19,159 nt of DNA from Hyphomicrobiales bacterium (GCA_015655535.1 JAATEW010000430.1:1-19159); one strand, 5' to 3'; counted from the stretch's first letter, positions 7,065 through 15,544 are shown. Numbers and translations are program-made. Notes: generated from the sequence alone by a model not told the origin.

Positions 7065-8327
7065 TCAGTTGACGGAGAACGGCAGATTATAGGGCCGCCC
7101 GAATGGGACTCCGCCGCGCACAGTCTGAACAGCCTGCAAATAGGCCTTGCCGGTGCGCGGCTTATTGGCCGTGTCGAGCAGTTCGACCGGTCCTTCGACG
7201 AGTTCGAGGATGGAAACATCGCCGGGCGCGCCGACCTGGAGCGTGCCGAGCTTGGGCACGCGATTGATGATCGATGCAGGCTTGATGGTCGCGGCGGCGA
7301 TCACTTGTTCGAGCGGGATGCCGAGCGCGAGAAACTTGCTCAGCACCCAAGGCAGGTAGGGTCTGCTCGGCGTATTGCCCGCGACGACGTGGATGTCGCT
7401 CGATATCGTATCGAAGGTCAGCCCCTGCTGGATCGCTTGCTCGGCTATGTCGTAATTGAAACTTCCGGCGCCATGGCCGACATCGATCAGGACACCGCGC
7501 TTTTTCGCTTCGAGCAGCGCCGGCAGCACCTTGCCGTTCTGCACGGTGTTATTGCCAAGCGCGCTATAGGGATGCGTCAGAATATCGCCGGGGCGCAGCG
7601 TATCGACAAGCGCGGAAAGATCGCCGGGCGCGTCGCCGATGTGGCACATGACCCGTCCCTTGGTGCCCGATCTCTCGACGGCCTGAACTGCGCGCTTCAA
7701 CGGTTCGATGCCATTGGCGCCGACAAGCGATAGCGTCTCCCGCACCTTGGAGCCGAGGACGAGATCCGGATTCTCGGCAATGGTGCGGGCCGCCGCTTCG
7801 ACATCAGCATAGTCGATGTTCAGCGTTTCGCCGACCGGAAAGCCCGCAAGACCGATGGACGAGATGTTCACGAAAGCGAAAACGCGGCTGCGCGAATGAG
7901 CGACGATCTCCCGCTTGAACCCGGCGAAATTATTCGCGCCGGCGTCGCCCGCGCTCACATAGGTGGTCGTGGCGGAGAAGGGCACCAGTTCGTCGGGCGG
8001 AATGCCGATCGCCGAACCATAGGGGTAGATATGCGTGTGCATATCGACGAGGCCGGACGTCACCAGCTTGCCCTTGGCATCAATCGCCAGCTTCGCCTGC
8101 GATGGATCGATACTCGGCTCGACCGCCGCGATCTGGCCGAACCGAATGCCGACATCTCTGATGCCGCGCAATCCCTGACTGGGGTCGATTACCTCGCCGC
8201 CGCGGATCACCAGATCGAAAGCCGGGGGCGCCAGCGCGCCAAAGGCCGCGCCATTGACGCCGATGACGGCAGCCCCCGCGAGCGCCGAGCTTCCCGTCAA
8301 AAATCTCCGCCGCGACACATCGGGCAT
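7065..8327 (-). CDS. Tat-exported amidohydrolase/deacetylase of the Atu3266/EF0837 type
   Basis: A 420-residue metal-dependent hydrolase of the amidohydrolase superfamily. The N-terminus carries a twin-arginine signal (SRRRFLTG, then a hydrophobic Ala/Gly stretch ending near residue 30), so it should fold in the cytoplasm and be exported to the periplasm. Metal-site residues are in order: H97-T-H99 (VDMHTHIYPYG), a probably carboxylated K194 (GSKVRE), H229 (VMCHIGD), H252 (LTHPYS) and D311 (SSDIHV). This set resembles the Atu3266-like acyl/acetyl-ester and N-acyl amide deacetylases more than true dihydroorotases. ATG 8327 has GGAG six bases upstream; ATG 8339 gives four more residues but lacks such a site. 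It follows the binding-protein gene by 34 bases on the same strand, likely one operon. The substrate is unknown. Confidence 0.88.
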   Translation of the reverse strand: MPDVSRRRFLTGSSALAGAAVIGVNGAAFGALAPPAFDLVIRGGEVIDPSQGLRGIRDVGIRFGQIAAVEPSIDPSQAKLAIDAKGKLVTSGLVDMHTHIYPYGSAIGIPPDELVPFSATTTYVSAGDAGANNFAGFKREIVAHSRSRVFAFVNISSIGLAGFPVGETLNIDYADVEAAARTIAENPDLVLGSKVRETLSLVGANGIEPLKRAVQAVERSGTKGRVMCHIGDAPGDLSALVDTLRPGDILTHPYSALGNNTVQNGKVLPALLEAKKRGVLIDVGHGAGSFNYDIAEQAIQQGLTFDTISSDIHVVAGNTPSRPYLPWVLSKFLALGIPLEQVIAAATIKPASIINRVPKLGTLQVGAPGDVSILELVEGPVELLDTANKPRTGKAYLQAVQTVRGGVPFGRPYNLPFSVN

Positions 8328-8361
8328 TTTCGTCTCCATGCGTTTGGTGCTGCGTCCCGGC

Positions 8362-9360
8362 TTATTTCGGCGTCCAGATCTTGACGTCCGCCGCATCGAC
8401 CTTCACCGGGAACAGACCTTCGGCGAAGAAAGCGTCAGCGATGCGCTGCTGTTCGGATAATTTCTCCGGCGTGACCGCGCCGACCTCATAGGAGCGATGG
8501 CTATTGGCTTCCTCGATGGTCGCAGCGTCTATGCCCCATAGGCTTGCCAGCAAGGCCGCGGCATCTTTCGGATTCGCTTTGACCCATTTGCCGGTTTCAT
8601 CGAGCTTGCGGAAGATCACATTCAACGCATCGCCGCGACGGTCGGCATAGGCGGCCGAAGACAGATAATAGCGCTTGTAGCTCGCAAGTCCGCCGCTGCC
8701 GTCGGCCAGCACGCGCGCATCGGACTGGCGCCTTGCGCTGGTCAGAAACGGGTCCCAGGCCACCCACGCATCCACATTGCGGCCGACAAAGGCGATGCGG
8801 CCATCGGCCGGCGGCAGATAGGCGGGAGAAATATCCTTGAAAGTAAGGCCGCCCTTGGCGAGCGCCGCGAGCAGCAGAAAATGACTGCCCGCTCCCTTGG
8901 TCACGGCGACTTTCCGACCCTTCAGATCCGCGATCGATTTGATCGGCGAATCCGCCGAAACCAGAATGGCCTGCGCCGAAGGCGAAGCCGATTCTTCCGC
9001 GATATAGGCAAGCTTGGCGCGGGCGGCCTGCGCAAACAGAGGCACGGTATCCGCGACGTCGGCACCGAAATCGACATTGCCCGTATTGATCGCCTCGAGC
9101 AGCGGCAGCCCGCTCGTGAATTCATGCCAGGTCACGCGAATGCCAAGAGGTACCAACGCCTTCTCAAGCTCGCCATTGGTCTTCAAGATGGCGGTCAGCG
9201 TCGAGGACTTTTGATAGCCGATGCGGATCGTATCCGTCGCAGCGGGCATCTCCGCGAAAACAGCGCGACCCGATAAAACGATTGCGAGCGCCGCGAGGCC
9301 ATTCGACATCGCAATACGTCTGTTCATAGGCATTCTTCTGTGCTCTCGACGGTTCGCCAT
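8362..9360 (-). CDS. Periplasmic substrate-binding protein of the aliphatic sulfonate (SsuA) ABC family
   Basis: A protein of up to 332 residues with the fold and length of SsuA/TauA-type binding proteins. After the signal peptide (hydrophobic GLAALAIVLSGRAVFA) come TIRIGYQKSSTLTAILKTNGELEKAL, the hinge region FTSGLPLLEAINTGNVDFGADVADTVPLFAQAA, SADSPIKSIADLKGRKVAVTKGAGSHFLL and FVGRNVDAWVAWDPF, all characteristic. ATG 9360 opens the frame, but ATG 9327 (residue 12), with AGAAG upstream, gives a more classical signal peptide (MNRRIAMSNG) and may be the true start. It would deliver sulfonates or related small organic anions to an inner-membrane permease. No ssuB/ssuC permease, ATPase or monooxygenase gene is in the window. 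Instead the Tat-exported hydrolase follows directly, suggesting that both handle one compound. Confidence 0.9.
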   Translation of the reverse strand: MANRREHRRMPMNRRIAMSNGLAALAIVLSGRAVFAEMPAATDTIRIGYQKSSTLTAILKTNGELEKALVPLGIRVTWHEFTSGLPLLEAINTGNVDFGADVADTVPLFAQAARAKLAYIAEESASPSAQAILVSADSPIKSIADLKGRKVAVTKGAGSHFLLLAALAKGGLTFKDISPAYLPPADGRIAFVGRNVDAWVAWDPFLTSARRQSDARVLADGSGGLASYKRYYLSSAAYADRRGDALNVIFRKLDETGKWVKANPKDAAALLASLWGIDAATIEEANSHRSYEVGAVTPEKLSEQQRIADAFFAEGLFPVKVDAADVKIWTPK

Positions 9361-9494
9361 AAGCTAGACGGTGGAGCTTCGCAGTCAATAGAATCGTCAA
9401 CTGTTATTCGGTCAAAAAAGACATCAACCTGCTAATCAACAGCGTGAATGTGAAAGAAAATTCCATACTGCCTTCGGATCTCATTTGGACCGCG

Positions 9495-11336
9495 CTAAAG
9501 CCCGGCGTCGTGCCCTTCGACGATATCCTGGCTTTCGCGATTGAGCGCACGGGTCTTCTTCAACGGTACGAACAGGGGCTCGGGCAGAATGTTCGCAGGC
9601 ACGGGCTTGAGGCCGTCGGCCGAGCCGCGTGCCACTTGATAGGCGAACCGCGCTTCGTCGCGCTGGCGGACGAAATCGATCACCTCCGCCACATGGTCCG
9701 GATCGTCGAGCAGATGATTGAGAGTCTCGCCACCGAAGACGAGCGCCGACTCGAAGGTTTCACGGATTTGATAATCGGCACCTTTTTCGACGAGTTCGAT
9801 GGCGTGGATACGGTCGAAGGCGCGCACATGAACCCGCGCCATCGGAAAATTTTCCTTCGCCAATTCCACGATAGTGGTCGCGTTTTTCTGGTCGACGCAA
9901 ACGGCGATGACGAGCGCCTGCCCGGCCCCCGCCGCGCGCAGAACGTCGAGTCTGGTTCCGTCTCCATAATAGACTTTGAAACCGAACCGCGCCGCTGTAC
10001 GGATGCGCGCCACGGAATTGTCGATGACGGTCACGTTCATCTGCTCGGCGAGCAGCACTTGCAGAGCGATTTGCGCGAAGCGGCTGAATCCGATGACCAG
10101 AATCGAGTTCTTGTCGTCTTCTGGAATCTCTTCCGCCTCGAGTTCCGGCTGCGGCTGTTTGTGGTGATCGGTCGCATAAGCGATGAGCTTTGCGACCATC
10201 GGTCCGACAAACATGGTCAGCGCCGCCAAGGCCGACAGCAAATCGGCTTGCGACCCGCTCATCAAGCCTTCGGACGCGGCCAGCGGAAACACGACGAAGG
10301 AAAACTCGCCGGAGGGCGTCAAAGCTCCGGCGGCCTCAAGCGCGCCCCGCGCGGTCGAACCCGTCGTCCGTAAAAGCGCGAAAACGATAGCAGCCTTCAA
10401 GGGCAGCAATGCGAGGGCGCAGAGCAAGAGAAGGCCGGCATGGGCAACGACGAGCTTGCCGTCGATCGACATGCCGACCGACATGAAGAACAAGCCCATC
10501 AAGAGCCCGCGAAACGGCTCGATATCCGCTTCGAGCTGATGCCGGAAATTGGACTCCGACAAAAGCACGCCGGCGAGAAAGGCGCCGAGCGCCATGGACA
10601 TGCCGACCGAGCCCATCAGCAGCGCCGCGCCAAGCACGACGAGCAGAGCCGCCGCGACCAGCACTTCGCGCGAGCCCGTGGCGGCGAGAAAGCGGAAAAA
10701 CGGGTTCAGCGCATAGCGGCCAAGGAAAACGACGACGCATAAGGCTTCGATCGAACGCGCCAAGGCCGCGACTTCATCCATCACGGTCGCAGTGGCATCA
10801 TGTCTTGGCCCGATGAAGGGAATGAGCGCGAGGACCGGCACGACCGCGAGATCCTGGAACAGCAGGACGGCGAAGGCGCGCCTCCCGTAGGCGCTTTGCA
10901 CCGCGCCGCGCTCTTCGAGGAGTTGCAAGGCAATCGCGGTCGAGGCGAAGGCAAGCGCGATGCCGGCGACAAGCGCGCCACCATAGGACAGTCCGATCAG
11001 CGGCACGGCGGCGAGCGCGATGATGGCGCCAGTGACGAGCGTCTGGCTGGCGCCGATCAACACGATGTCACGGCGCATGGCGATGAGCCGCGAAGGCTTC
11101 AATTCGAGCCCGATGATGAAAAGCAGCAAAACCACGCCGAATTCGGAGATGTCGAGCGTCGTGCCGGGATCGGTGATGAAGCCGAAGCCCGTCGGGCCAA
11201 TCGCTATGCCCGCCGCGAGATAGCCGATGACCGCGCCAAAGCCTGCAAGCTTGAACAAGGGCACGGCCGTGACCGCTGCCGCCAAAAAGATCAGAATCGG
11301 AACGAGAAAACTGGAAATGACGGGGGTATCACTCAT
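9495..11336 (-). CDS. Monovalent cation:proton antiporter-2 (KefB/KefC type) with RCK domain
   Basis: A 613-residue inner-membrane protein of the CPA2 family that exports K+ in exchange for H+ during electrophile stress or pH adjustment. Residues about 8-385 form 12-13 membrane helices with family motifs GYLAAGIAIGP, FGVVLLLFIIGLELKP, FAVLLFQDLAVVPVLALIP, MSMALGAFLAGVLLSES and LMGLFFMSVGMSID. A C-terminal Rossmann-fold RCK/TrkA-N domain (about 410-530) follows, then a tail. Its nucleotide-binding glycine motif, GFGRFGQ in KefC, is GFSRFAQ here. ATG 11336 (MSDTPVISSF) is chosen over the longer frame to 11390 because it begins just before helix 1 and has GGGAT upstream. It lies 66 bases after the lipoprotein gene on the same strand. 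Glutathione gating is known for E. coli KefB/C, not shown here. Confidence 0.93.
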   Translation of the reverse strand: MSDTPVISSFLVPILIFLAAAVTAVPLFKLAGFGAVIGYLAAGIAIGPTGFGFITDPGTTLDISEFGVVLLLFIIGLELKPSRLIAMRRDIVLIGASQTLVTGAIIALAAVPLIGLSYGGALVAGIALAFASTAIALQLLEERGAVQSAYGRRAFAVLLFQDLAVVPVLALIPFIGPRHDATATVMDEVAALARSIEALCVVVFLGRYALNPFFRFLAATGSREVLVAAALLVVLGAALLMGSVGMSMALGAFLAGVLLSESNFRHQLEADIEPFRGLLMGLFFMSVGMSIDGKLVVAHAGLLLLCALALLPLKAAIVFALLRTTGSTARGALEAAGALTPSGEFSFVVFPLAASEGLMSGSQADLLSALAALTMFVGPMVAKLIAYATDHHKQPQPELEAEEIPEDDKNSILVIGFSRFAQIALQVLLAEQMNVTVIDNSVARIRTAARFGFKVYYGDGTRLDVLRAAGAGQALVIAVCVDQKNATTIVELAKENFPMARVHVRAFDRIHAIELVEKGADYQIRETFESALVFGGETLNHLLDDPDHVAEVIDFVRQRDEARFAYQVARGSADGLKPVPANILPEPLFVPLKKTRALNRESQDIVEGHDAGL

Positions 11337-11402
11337 AACGATCCCGATTATGCGAGGATTGGGCCGCCCGCAATGGCAAGACACCGGCATAACAGAGATC
11401 GG

Positions 11403-12017
11403 TCAGAGCTTGGGTACCGTCCAGGTCACGATTTGGCGCAGGACTTTGGCAAGCGCCTGGTCGAGCGCCGCTGAAACCGTCGCGCCGTCGTCATGCGGCG
11501 ACGGCGCTTCCCCGACGAAATCCTGCGAGGCTGTGATCTGTCCTCCGGCGCCGACGAGCTGCACATAGAACTCGACGACCGCGACGCCGTGAGTCACATC
11601 GGCCTCGAAACGGCGGATATCGGTCACGAGCGTATATTTGGCGGCAAGGCCAGGCCCTCCCACGGCCGCCAGCCTATGGCTTTTTTCAAAGCTTTCGATC
11701 AGCCGCGTCTGGAGCAGAGCCGGCAGGCGATTGGCCCATTGCGCGCCTTTGAGATAGGCGTGATCGGGTCCGGTTCTGACAACGATGCGCGGCGAGTCGA
11801 TGAGCGAGATCGCGGTCGGCATCGCAATCGACAATTCGCCGTGCGGCGCTCGCGCGGTCAGGCCCGGCTCGATCGGATTCAGATCATAGGTCATGGGCTG
11901 CGGCGCAGTCGCGCAGCTGGCGAGCCCAGCCAGACAGGCCCCGAGCAAAAAGAGCCGCGTCCACGCGGCCCGCGAACGAGCAGGCCCAGGGCGGCCGATC
12001 CGGATCAGCGCCGGCAA
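11403..12017 (-). CDS. ABC-type transport auxiliary lipoprotein (PqiC/YmbA-like) of the Mla/Mce system
   Basis: A 204-residue lipoprotein matching the ABC_trans_aux family, which also contains PqiC. The signal segment RLFLLGACLAGLASC ends in a lipobox LASC with the lipidated Cys at residue 35. The mature part has the family features TYDLNP, LSIAMPTAISLIDSPRIVVRTGPDHAYLKGAQWANRLPALLQTRLIESFE and VEFYVQLV. It probably sits in the outer membrane (the residue after Cys is Ala, not Asp) and helps the MCE protein move lipids between membranes. The only start before the signal is TTG 12017, with no good ribosome-binding site. The 194-base gap to mlaD is long for an operon and contains an A+T-rich patch (12133-12158) that could be its own promoter. 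Confidence 0.86.
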   Translation of the reverse strand: MPALIRIGRPGPARSRAAWTRLFLLGACLAGLASCATAPQPMTYDLNPIEPGLTARAPHGELSIAMPTAISLIDSPRIVVRTGPDHAYLKGAQWANRLPALLQTRLIESFEKSHRLAAVGGPGLAAKYTLVTDIRRFEADVTHGVAVVEFYVQLVGAGGQITASQDFVGEAPSPHDDGATVSAALDQALAKVLRQIVTWTVPKL

Positions 12018-12211
12018 CGGCTAAAAGACCTTCGCCTTGCAGGACATCATGGAAGTGCCCCTCGACCTTATAGATTTTGGCACGCGCACCGCGGCGGCCA
12101 TCGCGCCGCTAGCCCGATGACGGCCATGGTCTAAAATTCATAATTTAAGGTTTTTTTACCACGCCGCGCCCTGCGCGGACGAGAGCTTCCTTGCTGCCGC
12201 ATCAAACAAGG

Positions 12212-13285
12212 TTAACGCGAGCTGCTGTATTCGGGGACCGACGATCCTTTCTTGCCGAACAGGAATTGGGTCGGATTATTCTCGATCGAGCGCACCGCCT
12301 GATTGATTTCCTCAAGGGTTTTGCGTCCGTCGACCGCCAAAGCCTCATATTGCTTCAGGCCCGAGCCGGAGAAACGCGCCAGATTGCCGCCGATTTCCTT
12401 GGTCTTGGAATCGAGATCGTCGGCAAGCCGATGAATCGATTTCGCAGCCTCCGTGAACTCGCCGAACATGCCTTTCGAATCGCCCGTTGCCAACACCCCA
12501 TTGAGATTGGTCAGGACGCCATCGACCTTGTCGGCGGCATTGTTGAGTTTCGCTGAAATCCCCGCGAGATCTTTGACGATCGATTTGACCTGCTCGGGAT
12601 CGACGGCCTTGACGATATTATCCGAGTCCTTCGCGAGTTCTTCCATCCTCACGGTGAGCGGCCTGATCGTTTTGCCTATGTCCGACATGGAGGCCATGAA
12701 ATCCTTGAGGCCGTCGGAATTGGCGGCGAGCGCGTCGGTGAATTTCTGAATGTTTTTGACGGACGCATCGAGAGGCCCCGTCGCATCGTCCAGGAACTTA
12801 TTGCTCTTGTCGAGAAAATCGGTCGCCCTTCCCGCGATGCGCTGCGCCGTCTCGATCAGATCCTGAAATTCGGAACGGTCGGCGACGATCACGCCAGGTC
12901 CGCCGTCCTTATCCTTAAGCGGCGGAGAGGCCGCATCGCCGCCCTTCAAAGCAACCGAGGCGACGCCGGTAAAGCCCGTATATTCGAGCCGCGCCGTTGT
13001 ATCGGTGCGCACCGGGACGGTCGACTCGATGTCGATCAGGGCGGAGACGCGCGCCGGATCTTGCGGCACGAGTGCGATCGTCGTCACTTCGCCGACGCGC
13101 ACGCCGTTGAACAGCACCGAGCCGCCGCGCTGAAGGCCAGCGATCGAGCCCGTGAAGACAACTTTATAGATCGCCCGGCCGGCAGGCCTGCCGCCGCCGG
13201 AGAACCAGAATACGAACAAAAAGGCGGATGCGATGACGGCCAGCGTAAAGCCGCCGATCAAAGCATAATTGGCGCGGGTTTCCAT
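12212..13285 (-). CDS. mlaD: MCE-domain lipid-transport protein MlaD
   Basis: A 357-residue periplasmic, membrane-anchored protein. Residues 8-29 form a signal anchor (ALIGGFTLAVIASAFLFVFWF). Residues about 40-117 are one MCE domain (YKVVFTGSIAGLQRGGSVLFNGVRVGEVTTIAL, then EYTGFTGVASVAL). The rest, about 130-340, is helical with heptad-like repeats, as in long Mce proteins that form a tunnel or needle across the periplasm. It ends in NPTQFLFGKKG, close to the family's NPSRFLFG-like ending. MCE proteins hexamerise and carry phospholipids between the inner-membrane MlaFE transporter and the outer membrane. It is longer than E. coli MlaD (about 180 residues), closer to the alphaproteobacterial and plant TGD2-like forms. 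ATG 13285 follows AGGGAT, and the gene is 54 bases after mlaF. Confidence 0.94.
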   Translation of the reverse strand: METRANYALIGGFTLAVIASAFLFVFWFSGGGRPAGRAIYKVVFTGSIAGLQRGGSVLFNGVRVGEVTTIALVPQDPARVSALIDIESTVPVRTDTTARLEYTGFTGVASVALKGGDAASPPLKDKDGGPGVIVADRSEFQDLIETAQRIAGRATDFLDKSNKFLDDATGPLDASVKNIQKFTDALAANSDGLKDFMASMSDIGKTIRPLTVRMEELAKDSDNIVKAVDPEQVKSIVKDLAGISAKLNNAADKVDGVLTNLNGVLATGDSKGMFGEFTEAAKSIHRLADDLDSKTKEIGGNLARFSGSGLKQYEALAVDGRKTLEEINQAVRSIENNPTQFLFGKKGSSVPEYSSSR

Positions 13286-13339
13286 CGATATCCCTGCCCT
13301 TCACATCACCATCACGTGTCTGTTATTCGCGAAATAAGG

Positions 13340-14179
13340 TCAAGACGGGGCAAAGTCTGCAATTTGCCCGTGTCCATGGCCGGGATAGGCCTCGATCTGG
13401 CGGCTGCGCTTGCCGTGAAAATAGGCACGCAGCCAGGGATGCTCCGAATCGAGCATTACCGGAAGAGGCCCGGTCGCGATCACTTGTCCGTCCGCCAGGG
13501 CGGCGATCCGGTCGCAAATCGAATAAAGGCTGTCGAGATCGTGGGTCACCATGAAGACGGTGAGCCCCAGGGTTTTTTGCAATGTGCCGATCAGCTCGTC
13601 GAATTCCGCCGCGCCGATGGGGTCCAATCCGGAGGTGGGCTCGTCGAGAAAGACGAGGTCCGGATCGAGTGCCAGCGCGCGAGCCAGAGCGGCCCGCTTG
13701 ATCATGCCGCCCGACAGTTCGGATGGATATTTATCGGCGGCATCGGGCTTAAGACCGACCAATTCGATCTTCAGCATCGCGAGCTCGTCCAAAAGCCGCG
13801 GCGAAAGCTTCAAATGTTCGCGCATCGGCATTTGCACGTTCTGTTTGACCGTCAGGCCGGAAAACAGCGCGCCTTGCTGGAACATCACGCCGAAACGCCG
13901 CTCGATCTCGGCCCGCTCCTTGAGCGAGATCTGATCGAGATCGCTGCCGAAGACGCTGATCTGTCCGCTGCGCTTGGGGATCAGCCCGAGAATGGTGCGG
14001 GTCAGGACGGATTTGCCGGTGCCAGATCCGCCGACGAACCCCATGACCTCGCCACGCATCACGTCGAGATTGAGCCCCTTCATGATCAGTTTCGGCCCAA
14101 AACCGACCACGAGGTCGCGAACCTTGATGACAATCGCACCGTCCGCCTGAGCTTCATCCATCCGACTGGCCTCGATCAA
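13340..14179 (-). CDS. mlaF: Phospholipid ABC transporter ATP-binding protein MlaF
   Basis: A 279-residue cytoplasmic ATPase of the Mla/Mce lipid transporter. Walker A is GGSGTGKS (50-57), the signature is LSGGMIKR (155-162, the MKRAALARAL-like form typical of MlaF/Mkl), Walker B is LVFLDEP (175-181) and the H-loop is H213 in MVTHDLDS. The Q-loop is in MFQQGALFSGLTVKQNV. Two starts are plausible: TTG 14179, with GAGG eight bases upstream, and ATG 14161, also with GAGG eight bases upstream; the first leaves 12 bases after the mlaE stop. The tail after about residue 250 is rich in His and Gly (YPGHGHGQ), slightly longer than usual. It powers the permease encoded just upstream. Confidence 0.95.
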   Translation of the reverse strand: MIEASRMDEAQADGAIVIKVRDLVVGFGPKLIMKGLNLDVMRGEVMGFVGGSGTGKSVLTRTILGLIPKRSGQISVFGSDLDQISLKERAEIERRFGVMFQQGALFSGLTVKQNVQMPMREHLKLSPRLLDELAMLKIELVGLKPDAADKYPSELSGGMIKRAALARALALDPDLVFLDEPTSGLDPIGAAEFDELIGTLQKTLGLTVFMVTHDLDSLYSICDRIAALADGQVIATGPLPVMLDSEHPWLRAYFHGKRSRQIEAYPGHGHGQIADFAPS

Positions 14180-14191
14180 ACCTTCGTCCTC

Positions 14192-15328
14192 TCAAAAGAA
14201 TCCGACGCTGGCGAAGAACATGGTGAAAATCCCATCGACCACGATCACCATGAAGATGGATTTAACGACCGATGTCGTGACCTGGCGGCCAAGCGATTCG
14301 GCTGAACCTTCCACGGCCAGGCCCTCGATCGAGGCGATGACGCCGATCATGAGCCCCATAAAGGGCGCCTTGATCATGCCGATCAGGAAACTGTGCATGC
14401 TGACGGCGCTTTGCAGCCGCAGCATGAATGTCTCGGGACTGATGCCGCCATAGCCCCAGGTGACGAGAAGGCCGCCGAAAAGCGCCGACATGTCGGCGAC
14501 GAAGGTCAGCATCGGCAGACATATGATGAGCGCAACGAGACGCGGCACGATCAAGACGTCGATCGGGCGCAGACCCATCACGGTCAGAGCGTCGATCTCC
14601 TCGCGCATTTTCATCGAGCCAAGTTCGGCGGTGATCGCGGCGCCAGAACGGCCCGCGATCATGATCGAGGTCAAGAAGACGCCCAATGTGCGCAGGATCA
14701 AAATGCCGAGAAGATCGATCGCATAGGCCGTCGCGCCAAAACGGCTGAGCTGGAAAACGCCTTGCTGCCCGACGATGCCGCCGACGAGAAAGGTGATGAG
14801 CGCGATGATTGGCACGCTGCGCAGCCCGAAGGCCTCGATGTGATTGACGAGCGCCGTGACGCGGAACTTATGCGGCGCCATCATGAGCTTGCCGGTCGAC
14901 GCCACCACTTCGCCGAGAAACGACAGGCCATGATAGAAATCATGGCCCGCATTGACGATGCTTTCGCCGACATCGGCGAGGAGATCGACCAGACGATTGC
15001 GCCGCCGGCCCGTCAGCTCGCCGAAATCGCGATAGCCTGCCTCCCGCAACAAAATGCCATATTCGGGCCTGAGCCTTTCAATGCGCGTATCGACGCCTTT
15101 TGCGACGAGGCTCTGCCGGGTGCGATCGAGAAGCCAGGCACCGGCTGTATCAAGCCGGTCGACGCCCCCGAAATCCAGGATGGCGCAACGGCTCACCGCG
15201 GCGGTCGCGAGCAGCCGCTCGGCCGCCAGTTCGATGGCCCGCGAGGTACCGATCGTCCAATCGCCGGCCAAACCGAATCGTACAGTGTCCCCAAAGGGTT
15301 CGCTGGAAAATCCCGGGTTTTGCGGCAC
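14192..15328 (-). CDS. mlaE: MlaE-type lipid ABC permease with N-terminal STAS domain
   Basis: A 378-residue inner-membrane permease. Residues about 12-110 form a STAS (MlaB-like) domain: VRFGLAGDWTIGTSRAIELAAERL, ILDFGGVDRLDTAGAWLLDRT and a final helix. Residues about 130-378 are the MlaE permease with five or six helices, including VPIIALITFLVGGIVGQQG, RTLGVFLTSIMIAGRSGAAITAELGSMK, EEIDALTVMGLRPIDVLIVPR and the C-terminal SAESLGRQVTTSVVKSIF. In E. coli STAS protein MlaB is separate; this fusion is the usual alphaproteobacterial arrangement. It starts at GTG 15328, with AAGG upstream. It is the first gene of the minus-strand mlaE-mlaF-mlaD-lipoprotein cluster. mlaC and mlaA are not in the window. 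Confidence 0.94.
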   Translation of the reverse strand: MPQNPGFSSEPFGDTVRFGLAGDWTIGTSRAIELAAERLLATAAVSRCAILDFGGVDRLDTAGAWLLDRTRQSLVAKGVDTRIERLRPEYGILLREAGYRDFGELTGRRRNRLVDLLADVGESIVNAGHDFYHGLSFLGEVVASTGKLMMAPHKFRVTALVNHIEAFGLRSVPIIALITFLVGGIVGQQGVFQLSRFGATAYAIDLLGILILRTLGVFLTSIMIAGRSGAAITAELGSMKMREEIDALTVMGLRPIDVLIVPRLVALIICLPMLTFVADMSALFGGLLVTWGYGGISPETFMLRLQSAVSMHSFLIGMIKAPFMGLMIGVIASIEGLAVEGSAESLGRQVTTSVVKSIFMVIVVDGIFTMFFASVGFF

Positions 15329-15430
15329 AGGTGCGGGCGCCTTTTTCGAGAGAGTCGCGCAGGCTAAGGCTGCGTTACGAGTTCCGTTCTTAAAAGCAGG
15401 CTGCGGCGAAGTCGAGGCAAGCCGCGATTT

Positions 15431-15481
15431 TTAGAGCATGCCACGTAAAGCCGTATGCGGTTTGCGCCCGCATTCCGCTCT
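15431..15481. repeat. Decayed palindromic intergenic element beginning TTTAGAGCATGC
   Basis: AGAGC (15434-15438) and GCTCT (15476-15480) are outer complementary ends, with partial inner pairing between CGTATGCGG and CCGCATTCCG-like segments. The lead-in TTTAGAGCA is shared with 2044-2054 and, as TTAGAGCA, with the minus-strand end of the 7014-7060 element. It looks like a degraded copy of the same repeat family, in the leader or promoter region of mlaE. Confidence 0.45.
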
Positions 15482-15505
15482 AGCGATGCTTCAGCCGCAG
15501 CAGTC

Positions 15506-15544
15506 AAAAAAGGCGGGTCCCGAGAGCCGCTCCGGGGACCCGCC
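15506..15544 (-). terminator. Rho-independent terminator reading on the minus strand
   Basis: Perfect 10-bp stem GGCGGGTCCC (15512-15521) / GGGACCCGCC (15535-15544), with 13 loop bases that can add a short GAG/CTC stem. On the minus strand the stem is followed by TTTTTT (15511-15506). This is the clearest intrinsic terminator in the window. It lies 178 bases upstream of mlaE on the same strand, so it insulates mlaE from whatever is transcribed from the 15545-15850 region. Confidence 0.85.

Noticed and set aside
12164..12178. CCGCGC/GCGCGG stem upstream of the auxiliary lipoprotein gene as a terminator
   Set aside because: The T-run lies before, not after, the stem on the plus strand, and on the minus strand the stem is followed by A residues. 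It cannot be an intrinsic terminator in either direction.
13061..14305. Long plus-strand open frame (414 codons) opposite mlaF and mlaD
   Set aside because: It spans two well-recognised minus-strand genes and their spacer. Its translation is rich in Arg, His, Asp and Gln with no family pattern, as expected from a high-G+C antisense frame.
9495..15328. Kef antiporter as a functional part of the Mla operon
   Set aside because: It is on the same strand and 66 bases from the lipoprotein gene, but no known link joins lipid transport and Kef function. Same-strand closeness alone is weak evidence.
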